Part shown: piece after piece, positions 23,547 to 30,722 of the stretch | Position numbering within the stretch: position 1 is the first letter of the stretch | Layout: each line of letters starts with the position of its first letter | Origin: CAZYIW01 sp964647705 | GTDB lineage: Bacteria; Pseudomonadota; Gammaproteobacteria; PS1; Pseudothioglobaceae | Direction: 5' to 3' | Assembly (NCBI GenBank): GCA_964647705.1 | Contig: CAZYIW010000011.1 | Location: forward strand, 1 to 32,254 | Length of the DNA: 32,254 bases | The notes under the pieces: model-generated | The model's database searches: none | What the model was told of the DNA's origin: nothing | Seen by the model: only the letters and a program-made list of their open reading frames with translations | Program-made: the position numbers and the translations under genes

Positions 23547-24647
23547 ATGGCAGTATACGAGCTTAAAAACAAAGAAAACCCTCCAATTTCAGAAATTGGG
23601 GCCTTTAAATGGCTGCATGAGAATCTTTTCTCGTCGCTGTTTAATACTGTGCTCACACTTTTCGGTTTATATCTTTTATATTTGGTTATTCCACCGCTTG
23701 CCGACTGGCTCTATTTTGGTGCTGAATTTGGCGATGTTTCAAACGATCAGTGCACCAGAGACGCCGCTTGTTGGACTTATGTGGGCAAAAAGATTAATTT
23801 GTTTATCTATGGTTTTTATCCTGAAGAGCATTACTGGCGAATCCACACAACATTCTTGTTAGGTTTTGTTTTTGGGTTTATACCAAAGCTGGTTAAACAA
23901 AGCACCCATAAATTGAAATTAATCGCTGCTTTGTTTGTTGCCTATCCAATAATAAGCTTCTATCTGCTTTATGGCGGTATAGGTCTAGAGGTTGTTGAAA
24001 CACATAAATGGGGCGGACTCACTTTAACCGTTGTGGTTGCAGCAGTGGGTATTGTTGCTTCATTTCCAATTGGTATTATGCTCGCACTAGGCAGACAATC
24101 AAAGATGAAAGTGATGCGCTTTTTCTCAATTATCTATATTGAGTTTATTCGAGGCGTGCCATTGATCACTATTTTGTTTATGGCCTCGGTGGTATTGCCA
24201 TTGTTTTTTACTGAAGGTTTCGATGTTGATAAGCTCTTAAGAGCGCTTATTGGTATTACTTTGTTCCAAGCAGCCTACATTGCAGAAGTGATCAGAGGCG
24301 GTCTTCAAGCCATACCAAAAGGGCAATACGAGGCAGCAGATGCCATGGGCCTTAGTTTTTATCAAAAAACTTCATTGATCATCTTGCCACAGGCGCTTAA
24401 GATCTCCATCCCCAATATTGTTGGCTCGTTTATCTCACTTTTCAAGGACACCACATTGGTGTTAATCATTGGTCTGTTCGATATGTTAGCCATTGTGGGA
24501 CTAAGTACAAGTGACGTCAATTGGCTTGGAAGAGAAACCGAAGGCTATGTCTTTGTAACCCTGGTTATGTGGGTTATTCTATATTCTATGAGTCGTTATT
24601 CGAAAGTATTAGAAGTGCGCTACAGCACAGAACATCAAAAGGTGTAA
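23547..24647 (+). CDS. aapM: General L-amino-acid ABC transporter permease AapM
   Basis: Second permease of the importer, 366 residues. It carries the AapM/BztC features: the early segment FKWLHENLFSSLFNTVLTL, a cysteine-containing periplasmic stretch (CTRDAACWTYVGKKINLFIYGFYPEEHYWR), GGLTLTVVVAAVGIVASFPIGIMLALGRQS and the EAA loop from about 247, EVIRGGLQAIPKGQYEAADAMGLS. It starts 6 bp after aapQ and ends 3 bp before aapP, so it is clearly in the same operon. Confidence 0.93.
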   Translation: MAVYELKNKENPPISEIGAFKWLHENLFSSLFNTVLTLFGLYLLYLVIPPLADWLYFGAEFGDVSNDQCTRDAACWTYVGKKINLFIYGFYPEEHYWRIHTTFLLGFVFGFIPKLVKQSTHKLKLIAALFVAYPIISFYLLYGGIGLEVVETHKWGGLTLTVVVAAVGIVASFPIGIMLALGRQSKMKVMRFFSIIYIEFIRGVPLITILFMASVVLPLFFTEGFDVDKLLRALIGITLFQAAYIAEVIRGGLQAIPKGQYEAADAMGLSFYQKTSLIILPQALKISIPNIVGSFISLFKDTTLVLIIGLFDMLAIVGLSTSDVNWLGRETEGYVFVTLVMWVILYSMSRYSKVLEVRYSTEHQKV

Positions 24648-24650
24648 ATT

Positions 24651-25430
24651 ATGAGTGATAAATTAACACAAGCAAAATCAGAAGATAAATTATGTTGCGA
24701 TATTATTGAGATTACTAATGTCGATAAGTGGTATGGAGACTTTCATGCCTTAAACAACATCAATCTAAAAATTAAAGAGGGTGAGATTATTGTTATCTGT
24801 GGCCCGTCAGGTAGTGGCAAATCCACGCTAATACGCTGCATAAACTTTCTAGAACAGTTTCAAAAAGGCGAAATTATCGTTGATGGCACAGTACTGACCG
24901 ACGATGTTAAAAAGATAAGACAAGTGCGATCAGAGGTCTCAATGGTGTTTCAGCACTTTAATTTATTTCCACACCTTTCAATCGTTGATAACTTAACACT
25001 GGCACCGATTTGGGTACACAATTACAGCAAACAAGAAGCCAGAGATAAAGCCTTGTCATTGCTTGATAGGGTAGGAATTAAAGACCAAGCCGATAAATAC
25101 CCTAATCAGCTCTCAGGCGGACAACAACAGCGTGTGGCAATCGCCAGAGCATTGTGTACATCACCGAAGATTATGCTGTTCGATGAACCCACATCAGCGC
25201 TAGATCCAGAGATGATATCAGAGGTGTTAGATGTGATGGTAGAGCTGGCAAAAGAGGGCATTACCATGGTCTGTGTTACGCATGAAATGGGCTTTGCCAG
25301 AAAAGTTGCAGACCGTATTATCTTCATGGATGAAGGGCAGATTATTGAAGAAAACAACCCAGAAGACTTCTTTAAAAACCCAGAATCAGATCGTCTAAAA
25401 CTGTTCTTAGACCAAATTTTAAGCCAATAA
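24651..25430 (+). CDS. aapP: General L-amino-acid ABC transporter ATPase AapP
   Basis: Cytoplasmic ATPase of the importer, 259 residues. Walker A GPSGSGKST (51-59), Q-loop VFQHFNLFPHLS, signature LSGGQ (154-158), Walker B IMLFDE and D-loop SALDPEM are all intact. The N-terminal IIEITNVDKWYGDFHALNNINLKI is typical of polar amino-acid ATPases. Last gene of aapJQMP; I see no clear terminator in the 96 bp that follow. Confidence 0.95.
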   Translation: MSDKLTQAKSEDKLCCDIIEITNVDKWYGDFHALNNINLKIKEGEIIVICGPSGSGKSTLIRCINFLEQFQKGEIIVDGTVLTDDVKKIRQVRSEVSMVFQHFNLFPHLSIVDNLTLAPIWVHNYSKQEARDKALSLLDRVGIKDQADKYPNQLSGGQQQRVAIARALCTSPKIMLFDEPTSALDPEMISEVLDVMVELAKEGITMVCVTHEMGFARKVADRIIFMDEGQIIEENNPEDFFKNPESDRLKLFLDQILSQ

Positions 25431-25526
25431 ACACACAAAATTAGCTTATTATGTTGCCCAAAACAGCAGATTTTTTATAAATTTGCGTGTTTTATTTCAA
25501 GTTATTTCTCTTTTTAAATATTATTT

Positions 25527-25964
25527 ATGAACTTTTTTAAGAAAAAGAATAAGCAAAACCAGACTCAAAACAACACAAACAACGAGTCTTGGATCAAAGA
25601 AATTAAAAGAAATAAGGTAGATAACAACAGTGCCAAACAGCAGACTTTATTGTTCGAAGATTACGACAAAAATGCTTTAATAGAAAGGGTAAAACCTACA
25701 TCAGGGACTAAGAAGGGACTAAGTATAGATATAGAAAAAATAAGCCCGATGCAAATCAAAATTTTGCAAAAATGTGAAGATGAAAATACAGCCAGTGAGC
25801 TGATGAAATTCTCAGGAAGAACAAATAAAACAAAATTTAAAAATGATATTTTGAATCCTTTGATCGATTTTGGATTTTTTGAGCGCACAATTCCAGAAAA
25901 GCCCAAAAGTCCAAATCAAAAATACCGACTGACTGGAAAATTCGTACGCCCGAAAACCGATTAA
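25527..25964 (+). CDS. Winged-helix-type protein, unknown
   Basis: 145 residues. The first 45 or so are hydrophilic and rich in N, Q and K. The second half (about 70-140) resembles the winged helix at the C-terminus of RecG-like/AlbA-type ATPases and Fic-associated regulators: ISPMQIKILQKCEDENTASELMKFSGRTNKTKFKNDILNPLIDFGFFERTIPEKPKSPNQKYRLT. Here the helix stands alone without its catalytic domain. It has no membrane segment, so it may bind DNA. No strong ribosome site is seen and the codon use is very AT-rich. It may be a remnant of a larger gene or a small regulator. Confidence 0.6.
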   Translation: MNFFKKKNKQNQTQNNTNNESWIKEIKRNKVDNNSAKQQTLLFEDYDKNALIERVKPTSGTKKGLSIDIEKISPMQIKILQKCEDENTASELMKFSGRTNKTKFKNDILNPLIDFGFFERTIPEKPKSPNQKYRLTGKFVRPKTD

Positions 25965-26101
25965 AGTAAATTTCTTTATAAAAATAGCTAAATTTGGTAG
26001 CCGAACCCTAAATTTTAGATTTTAGCGTTTTTTATGCCTTGGCCACCCTTGTGCCTTTGTGCACTTATAAACGTTTAAATTATATAAAATTTAAAAAAAT
26101 G

Positions 26102-26121
26102 ATATAAGTTATTGATTTTTA
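26102..26121. promoter_or_regulatory. IHF-like site, second copy of the 20-bp repeat
   Basis: TAAGTTATTGATT at 26105-26117 matches the complement of the IHF consensus, within 20 bases identical to those at 20460-20479. It lies about 55 bp before the -10 of the SH3 paralogue. The rest of the 25965-26174 gap is A/T-rich and shows nothing else I can name. Confidence 0.45.
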
Positions 26122-26174
26122 TAGTTTTTTAATGATTTTTGCCTTTTTTTACCGTTTTTTTGCTATTTTTTGCT

Positions 26175-26180
26175 TATACT
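26175..26180 (+). promoter_or_regulatory. -10 element before the second SH3-domain gene
   Basis: TATACT, preceded by TG a few bases upstream (TGCTTATACT), within the A/T-rich gap. The ATG candidates at 26204 and 26213 leave only a short leader and no clear ribosome site. Confidence 0.4.
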
Positions 26181-26212
26181 GTAGCTAAATTTTGACAATC
26201 AATATGACCTCA

Positions 26213-26875
26213 ATGAAAAAAAATCTATTTTTGTTATTTTTTACATTACTTTTGTCTTTCAGCGCATTTTCACAATCGGCGGTTTATGTGACTGAAGATC
26301 AAACGCATCTTCGATCTGACAGATCCAATACTAGCGATAAAAACATCATTCTAACCTTTTCAAAAAATCAAAAACTTAATCGATTAATTATGCATTATTC
26401 TGGCTGGAGCGAAGTCAGTATCGATGGAAAAACTGGCTGGATTTTAAGCTCTAAATTAACAGCTGATGCACCAAAAAATATTGCTTTTTCTGAGCCCTCT
26501 TCTCCTGCTGTTAACTTAGCTGAAAATCCCGCTTATATAGAGTCATTAGAGAAGCTAAAAACCCTTGAATCAAATATTGAAAGACTGTCTAAAGAGAATT
26601 TTTCACTTTCTTCACAAGTTATTGATTTAAAAGAAACAAACAAACAAAATACTACCGCTTTGCAGAAAAGATATACCGATTTAGAGGCAAAAAATCAACA
26701 ATTAATACAAAAAAATATCGCCCTTAATTCGCAGCTTGATTCTGCCTCAAAAGACGAATTAATTGATACCCTGTTAAAGATTTTTTTCGGCCTTATTATT
26801 GGTATTATTTTTAGCTTTTTGGTGGCTAAGATCATCGAAAAAAGAAAGCGCAGTTTCAACACCATTAGGTTATAA
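26213..26875 (+). CDS. SH3-domain, coiled-coil, C-terminally anchored protein (paralogue of the gene at 5557)
   Basis: 220 residues with the same plan as the protein at 5557-6186. The signal peptide is MKKNLFLLFFTLLLSFSAFS, followed by a bacterial SH3 domain (AVYVTEDQTHLRSDRSN...GWSEVSIDGKTGWILSSKLT), a coiled coil about 100-185 and a C-terminal membrane segment LLKIFFGLIIGIIFSFLVAKII with a basic tail ending IRL. It matches the TIGR04211 'SH3 domain protein' type better than its paralogue does. The start could also be ATG 26204; I prefer 26213 because it gives a clean signal peptide. It has no TTCAT boxes upstream, so its regulation probably differs. Function unknown. Confidence 0.78.
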   Translation: MKKNLFLLFFTLLLSFSAFSQSAVYVTEDQTHLRSDRSNTSDKNIILTFSKNQKLNRLIMHYSGWSEVSIDGKTGWILSSKLTADAPKNIAFSEPSSPAVNLAENPAYIESLEKLKTLESNIERLSKENFSLSSQVIDLKETNKQNTTALQKRYTDLEAKNQQLIQKNIALNSQLDSASKDELIDTLLKIFFGLIIGIIFSFLVAKIIEKRKRSFNTIRL

Positions 26876-26891
26876 CTTTTTTCTACTCAAT

Positions 26892-27245
26892 ATGTCTGTT
26901 TTTTCCAATGTCTCATACGAGACTTTTTTGCCCGAAGTCATTGACGAATCTTTTAAACGTTTGGTGATATTAGATATCTCAGCGCAGTGGTGTGGCCCTT
27001 GTAAGGTGCTCGATCCAGTCATTAACTCAGTGGCAAACAATTACTCTGACAAAGAGGTTTCTTTTGTTAAATTAGAAGCAGAGGATGAGAACATGAAAAT
27101 TGCTGGAGAGTATGCTGTGCGTGGGTTTCCTACCGTTATTGCTTTTATTAATGGCAAAGAATCTGCAAGGTTTCATTCTGCTCAAAGTGCTGATTTTGTG
27201 GCAAATTTTATCGAGGATCAACTTGAATCTTTCTCTTTAGTTTGA
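26892..27245 (+). CDS. Thioredoxin-family protein
   Basis: A 117-residue cytoplasmic thioredoxin-like protein with the redox motif WCGPC (Cys34, Cys37) and the cis-proline loop RGFPTVIAF. Compared with TrxA, the N-terminus (SVFSNVSYETFLPEVIDESFKRLVILDIS) and the end are diverged, so it is more likely an accessory thioredoxin. It begins 16 bp after the SH3 paralogue and may be cotranscribed. I chose ATG 26892 because the longer frame lies inside the previous gene. Confidence 0.85.
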   Translation: MSVFSNVSYETFLPEVIDESFKRLVILDISAQWCGPCKVLDPVINSVANNYSDKEVSFVKLEAEDENMKIAGEYAVRGFPTVIAFINGKESARFHSAQSADFVANFIEDQLESFSLV

Positions 27246-27263
27246 TTATTAATATTTTGTTCG

Positions 27264-27298
27264 TATAATTTATATTATGTTAAATTATATTTATTTTT
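27264..27298 (+). terminator. Weak AT-only hairpin after the thioredoxin gene
   Basis: TATAATTT (27264-27271) and AAATTATA (27282-27289) pair perfectly with a 10-nt loop, followed by TTTATTTTT. The stem has no GC pair, so termination would be weak. Confidence 0.3.
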
Positions 27299-27342
27299 AA
27301 GGTTTAATCGCCTCTAAAACGCCTTTTTCTCAGTTTTATCCC

Positions 27343-28581
27343 CTATTGCACTTTTAGCAGCTCATTCCACTGTGTGGTGAAACGATTTGAGCGAAATTCT
27401 GCTCTTGGCAGCCATCTGTTGTTGCCAATCTCACTGGCGTATTTCACCAAATTGCCGTAGGAATGCTGTTTGTCTGCTTTTTGTTCAAACAATCCGTGTT
27501 GCAAACCCTCGTCGCTCAAACTACTCAAAACAACCCCGCCTTTGTAAAACTGGTATCCCACTTCATAAATTTGTTTGAGTAATTTAGACACCAAAGGCAT
27601 AATCAGCGCTTGATCACTGCTTGGCGTTGCCAGCCCCATGGTTTTACTAAGGCTTATGTGTTCTATATTGCTTTTAAATGGGTTGGTGTAGATAAATACC
27701 CCAATTGATGCCGTTGCCAGGCCTCTTTGTTTGAGTTTTATCAGTGCTTTTCTGCTGAGAATACTCAATGCTTGGTTAATTTCGTCATAATCGCTTAAAT
27801 CATGACCAAATGAGCGAGAACTGACAATTTGCCTCCTAGGTACTTCAATTTGCTCGATTTCTAGGCAATGATGGCCGTGTAACTCCCTATAAAGCCTTTT
27901 TCCGTTAACGCCAAGCAACGTTTCAATAATGCCAATATCGGCCTGATAAAACGCATAAGCGCTTGTAATGCCTATATTTTTAAGTTTTTTGGCCGATTGT
28001 CTGCCAATACCCCAAATATCTCCCACATCCACTAAAGAAAGCAGTTTCATGTAGCGCTCATGCTCTAGAGATTCAATATCAAACACCCCGTGAAAACTGC
28101 CGTATTGCTTGGCAATGCGATTGGCAAGCTTGGCTTTGGTTTTGGTCGATCCAATGCCAACGCTCACCGGAATGCCTGTCCAATCCTTAACTTTTTGTTT
28201 TAGTGATCTCATCTGTTGATACGGATCCACACACATGTTCGACAAATCCAAAAAGCTCTCATCAATTGAATACACCTCTTGTATTGGTGAATATTTGGCA
28301 ATAATCTTCATCACGCGGGACGACATATCGCCATACAAAGGGTAGTTTGACGATTTAACGCACACACACTTATCAATAATCAAATCTTTTACCTTGAAAT
28401 AAGGCTCACCCATTTTGATGCCCAATGCTTTGGCCTCATTGGAGCGGGCAATGACACAGCCATCGTTATTGCTCAAAACCACAATTGGCTGGCGCATGAG
28501 TTTGGGTTCAAACACCCTTTCACATGAGGCGTAAAAGTTATTGCAATCGATCAGTGCAAATTTCTTTTCTGTTTTAGGCAT
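27343..28581 (-). CDS. umuC: Translesion DNA polymerase V catalytic subunit UmuC
   Basis: Y-family polymerase that copies damaged DNA together with processed UmuD. The catalytic residues are visible: Asp12 in FALIDCNNFYASCERVF and Asp107-Glu108 in YSIDESFLDLS. The helix-hairpin-helix region DVGDIWGIGRQSAKKLKNIGI and the little-finger domain follow, with a C-terminal ELLKVQ. The 412-residue length is close to E. coli (422). I chose ATG 28579-28581 (MPKTEKKF), which overlaps the umuD stop by 8 bp; an alternative start lies further inside umuD. The operon order umuD-umuC is normal. Confidence 0.94.
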   Translation of the reverse strand: MPKTEKKFALIDCNNFYASCERVFEPKLMRQPIVVLSNNDGCVIARSNEAKALGIKMGEPYFKVKDLIIDKCVCVKSSNYPLYGDMSSRVMKIIAKYSPIQEVYSIDESFLDLSNMCVDPYQQMRSLKQKVKDWTGIPVSVGIGSTKTKAKLANRIAKQYGSFHGVFDIESLEHERYMKLLSLVDVGDIWGIGRQSAKKLKNIGITSAYAFYQADIGIIETLLGVNGKRLYRELHGHHCLEIEQIEVPRRQIVSSRSFGHDLSDYDEINQALSILSRKALIKLKQRGLATASIGVFIYTNPFKSNIEHISLSKTMGLATPSSDQALIMPLVSKLLKQIYEVGYQFYKGGVVLSSLSDEGLQHGLFEQKADKQHSYGNLVKYASEIGNNRWLPRAEFRSNRFTTQWNELLKVQ

Positions 28582-29161
28582 AGCGGTGAATAACCGAAGT
28601 AACCACACCCCAGATAATCAGCTCTGTGCCCTTCTCAATCGCAATATCGCTAAATGCAGGGTTCTCGGCCTTGAGTGTAATCTTGCCTTTGTATTTGTGT
28701 AGTTTTTTAACGGTAAATTCACCATTGACAACAGCAATAACAATTTTGCCGCTTTTCGCAGGTAGAGATTTGTCCACCACCAGAATATCGCCAGGGTAGA
28801 TACCCGCTTCGAGCATCGATTCGCCCTGTGCACGCACAAAAAAAGTTGCTTCTTTATGTTGCACCAAATACTGATTCAAATCAAGTGTGTCTTCTAAATG
28901 GTCGTCCGCAGGCGAGGGAAACCCGGCTTGCACACGTGAGGTAAAAAGAGGCGTGCTATTGTTTGGCGCATCTGTTTTGGGCAACAGCACTTTAATGTCA
29001 GATTTGAGCTCGGTTTTGTATACCTCAAGTGCCGATTTAACGCTACCCACTAGGCTAAGAGGCACACGCATTACTTGGGTTTTTTCTCGAAATTTTCCTG
29101 AATTTTTCTTACGACCAGCGCCAGCTCGGGCACCACCATGATTGTGGTTTTTTTCTTTCAT
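28574..29161 (-). CDS. umuD: Polymerase V subunit UmuD with a long N-terminal extension
   Basis: Self-cleaving LexA-family protein, accessory to UmuC. The peptidase part is complete: cleavage site Ala79-Gly80 (VQAGFPSPADDH), Ser115 in QGESMLEAGI and Lys152 in FTVKKL, 37 residues apart as in E. coli (Ser60, Lys97). E. coli UmuD is cut after residue 24, so this protein carries about 55 extra residues. They read HNHGGARAGAGRKKNSGKF, an AT-hook/GGARxGAGRK-type basic stretch, then TQVMRVPLSLVGSVKSALEVYKTEL, which resembles a ribbon-helix-helix. It may therefore bind DNA before cleavage, as UmuDAb of Acinetobacter does. A large palindrome covers its start codon, and no SOS box (CTGT-N8-ACAG) is seen. 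Confidence 0.9.
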   Translation of the reverse strand: MKEKNHNHGGARAGAGRKKNSGKFREKTQVMRVPLSLVGSVKSALEVYKTELKSDIKVLLPKTDAPNNSTPLFTSRVQAGFPSPADDHLEDTLDLNQYLVQHKEATFFVRAQGESMLEAGIYPGDILVVDKSLPAKSGKIVIAVVNGEFTVKKLHKYKGKITLKAENPAFSDIAIEKGTELIIWGVVTSVIHRYA

Positions 29162-29189
29162 TTGAATATTGTAACAAAATTCAAATGAA
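29157..29189. promoter_or_regulatory. 33-bp palindrome over the umuD start codon
   Basis: TTCATTTGAAT (29157-29167) and ATTCAAATGAA (29179-29189) are a perfect 11-bp inverted repeat with an 11-bp spacer. The left arm contains the umuD start codon and the spacer contains most of the -10. A repressor bound here would block both RNA polymerase and the start. UmuD's own N-terminal domain is the candidate. Confidence 0.65.
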
Positions 29190-29196
29190 GTGTTTA
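29168..29196 (-). promoter_or_regulatory. umuD promoter giving a leaderless transcript
   Basis: On the minus strand TAAACA (29196-29191, -35-like) and TACAAT (29173-29168, -10) are 17 bp apart. The ATG begins 7 bases after the -10, where transcription would start, and no ribosome site precedes it, so the mRNA is probably leaderless. Confidence 0.5.
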
Positions 29197-29220
29197 AAGA
29201 ATTATTCTAATCGGGCTTTT

Positions 29221-29718
29221 TTATCTGCCAAAAAAGTTTCTCATGTAGTTGGTAGGCGAGGTAAATGAATTCACACCACGGTTCATATCAAAGCGCATGC
29301 GCTCCATATTAGGGCCCATGGTTGCAACCGATGGCGCCATTTTATCCACCGAAGATCTAAGCCCATCCAAATCTTCTGACATGAGCTGATACATGTCATA
29401 CATGTGTTGATCCACTTCTACAAATTCATGTTTCATCACAGCAATATCGGCCGACATGCTGGAAATATCTTTATTCATAGAGCCAATATTTTGGTTCATT
29501 TGCTCAATATTACTGCCCATATTCGCCATACTGTGATTCATGGTGCGTATGTCTTGGCTCATGGTTTTCATGTCGGTTGACATATCTGCCATGTTGTTGT
29601 GCATTGAGCGCATCGAGTGCATCATGTCATACATCACAAAAAGCATGACTGCAGCGCCCATCCAAGAGCCAGCAACAATCACAATCAGGCCAATATTCTT
29701 TTGTTTTTTATCACTCAT
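29221..29718 (-). CDS. Membrane-anchored methionine-rich heptad-repeat protein, unknown
   Basis: 165 residues. A short basic start and one membrane helix (about 9-30, IGLIVIVAGSWMGAAVMLFVMY) precede a long coiled coil. Residues 41-96 form eight exact heptads (NNMADMS, TDMKTMS, QDIRTMN, HSMANMG, SNIEQMN, QNIGSMN, KDISSMS, ADIAVMK) with Met or Ile at position 3 and Met at position 6, so the core of the coil is methionine. Further Met-rich segments follow to the C-terminus (FFGR). No family recognised; such proteins are often mis-named after coiled-coil similarity. The topology suggests N-in, with the coil in the periplasm. Confidence 0.72.
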   Translation of the reverse strand: MSDKKQKNIGLIVIVAGSWMGAAVMLFVMYDMMHSMRSMHNNMADMSTDMKTMSQDIRTMNHSMANMGSNIEQMNQNIGSMNKDISSMSADIAVMKHEFVEVDQHMYDMYQLMSEDLDGLRSSVDKMAPSVATMGPNMERMRFDMNRGVNSFTSPTNYMRNFFGR

Positions 29719-29792
29719 AGGTAGGCAATGTTACTAGTTTTTAAAACACTAAACACGCAAATTAACCACACTTATTGATCAGTGGCTAACAA

Positions 29793-30269
29793 TCACTCGT
29801 TGATCGTAAATCGATAAAGATCGACATAATCATTCTCAGTGGCCATTCTTTTGGCTTCTGGGTTAAACAAATAATCCGCATGCGGGGCAATCCCCACCCT
29901 ACCCAAATCGAGCCGATCAGCATCCCAGCAAGTGTTAATGGTAATGCAATCGCCTCTTTTGCCATAGGTGTGCCCTTTGCAAGCATCGGTTAGTTGTTTA
30001 AACTGCACATCATCAAGCGGGATGATGTCTCGGTGCTTTTTGGCAAAAGATGCCGCTCTTGGGCCATGTCCCTTGTCTCGCCACTCGTTTTCACGCATAC
30101 AATCGTGAAAATACGCAAAGTAAGACAACACCTTAGCATCGGCATTGTTAAACTGCGCCAAATAGTGCGCATTGCGCTCAACAGTTAGCCAATGCCGTAG
30201 ACCATGAATCGGGCTATAAAAAAACGACGATTCACACCTAAGCAGTGACAATATATCGGGGCTAATCAT
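29793..30269 (-). CDS. HD-domain phosphohydrolase-like protein
   Basis: 158 residues with the metal-binding pattern of HD hydrolases: His22/His26 in SPIHGLRHWLTV, His55-Asp56 in YFAYFHDCMREN, His100 in CKGHTYG and Asp116/Asp118 in TCWDADRLDLGRVG. The motif spacing fits a small HD protein acting on a nucleotide or phosphoester, but the substrate cannot be told. It starts 12 bp after the 56-residue gene and is probably translated with it. No membrane segment. Confidence 0.75.
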   Translation of the reverse strand: MISPDILSLLRCESSFFYSPIHGLRHWLTVERNAHYLAQFNNADAKVLSYFAYFHDCMRENEWRDKGHGPRAASFAKKHRDIIPLDDVQFKQLTDACKGHTYGKRGDCITINTCWDADRLDLGRVGIAPHADYLFNPEAKRMATENDYVDLYRFTINE

Positions 30270-30281
30270 CGCAGTGTTTTT

Positions 30282-30452
30282 TTAATGTTTGGTTGCGAAT
30301 TTCGCCTCGTCAAACTCACATTGTTCAACTGCCATTTTTAACAGCCTAAGTGTTTGCATTTGGCTGAGTTTTTCATAGGCCTCTGCCTCATTTTTAGCGG
30401 GCACAGATAAGACCACATCTAGGGTTACACCAATGTCTTGAATTTCTTTCAT
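30282..30452 (-). CDS. 56-residue protein, unknown
   Basis: A short gene with a strong ribosome site (TTAGGAGTTATTTATG) and the sequence MKEIQDIGVTLDVVLSVPAK...NEAEAYEKLSQMQTLRLLKM...AVEQCEFDEAKFATKH. No membrane segment; a likely strand-helix-helix fold. It directly precedes the HD-domain gene on the same strand. The clear ribosome site and the spacing of 12 bp to the next ATG argue that it is real. I recognise no family. Confidence 0.6.
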   Translation of the reverse strand: MKEIQDIGVTLDVVLSVPAKNEAEAYEKLSQMQTLRLLKMAVEQCEFDEAKFATKH

Positions 30453-30722
30453 AAATAACTCCTAAATAATTGAAAAATAAAGAAAAAAACTATAAAAATA
30501 ACCGATTTAATTTTCACAGAATTTGTTTTCAATTGTAGAGTAAATCAAAGTGTTATTGTGTAAAATTTACGTCTTTTTTTAAACTATTTTTCAAAACCTT
30601 TGTCAGGGCTTGGATCGGGAGCAATCTTCATTAAAAATTCAGCAAAAACACACAAACACCAAACACAAAATATTTATAGTAACTTTTTTATTTTTTTTTA
30701 AGCAATAAACACTCTTTTAATT
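30453..30722. other. Intergenic region between the 56-residue gene and mreB
   Basis: A/T-rich, between divergent genes, so both promoters must lie here. GTAAAATTTAC near 30560-30570 is a small palindrome. A GC-richer stretch around 30600-30625 could be in the mreB leader. I see no clear -35/-10 pair, RNA gene or repeat. Confidence 0.4.

Noticed and set aside
29162..29220. Search for a LexA box (CTGT-N8-ACAG) before umuD
   Set aside because: No such sequence is present; the visible palindrome is of a different kind.
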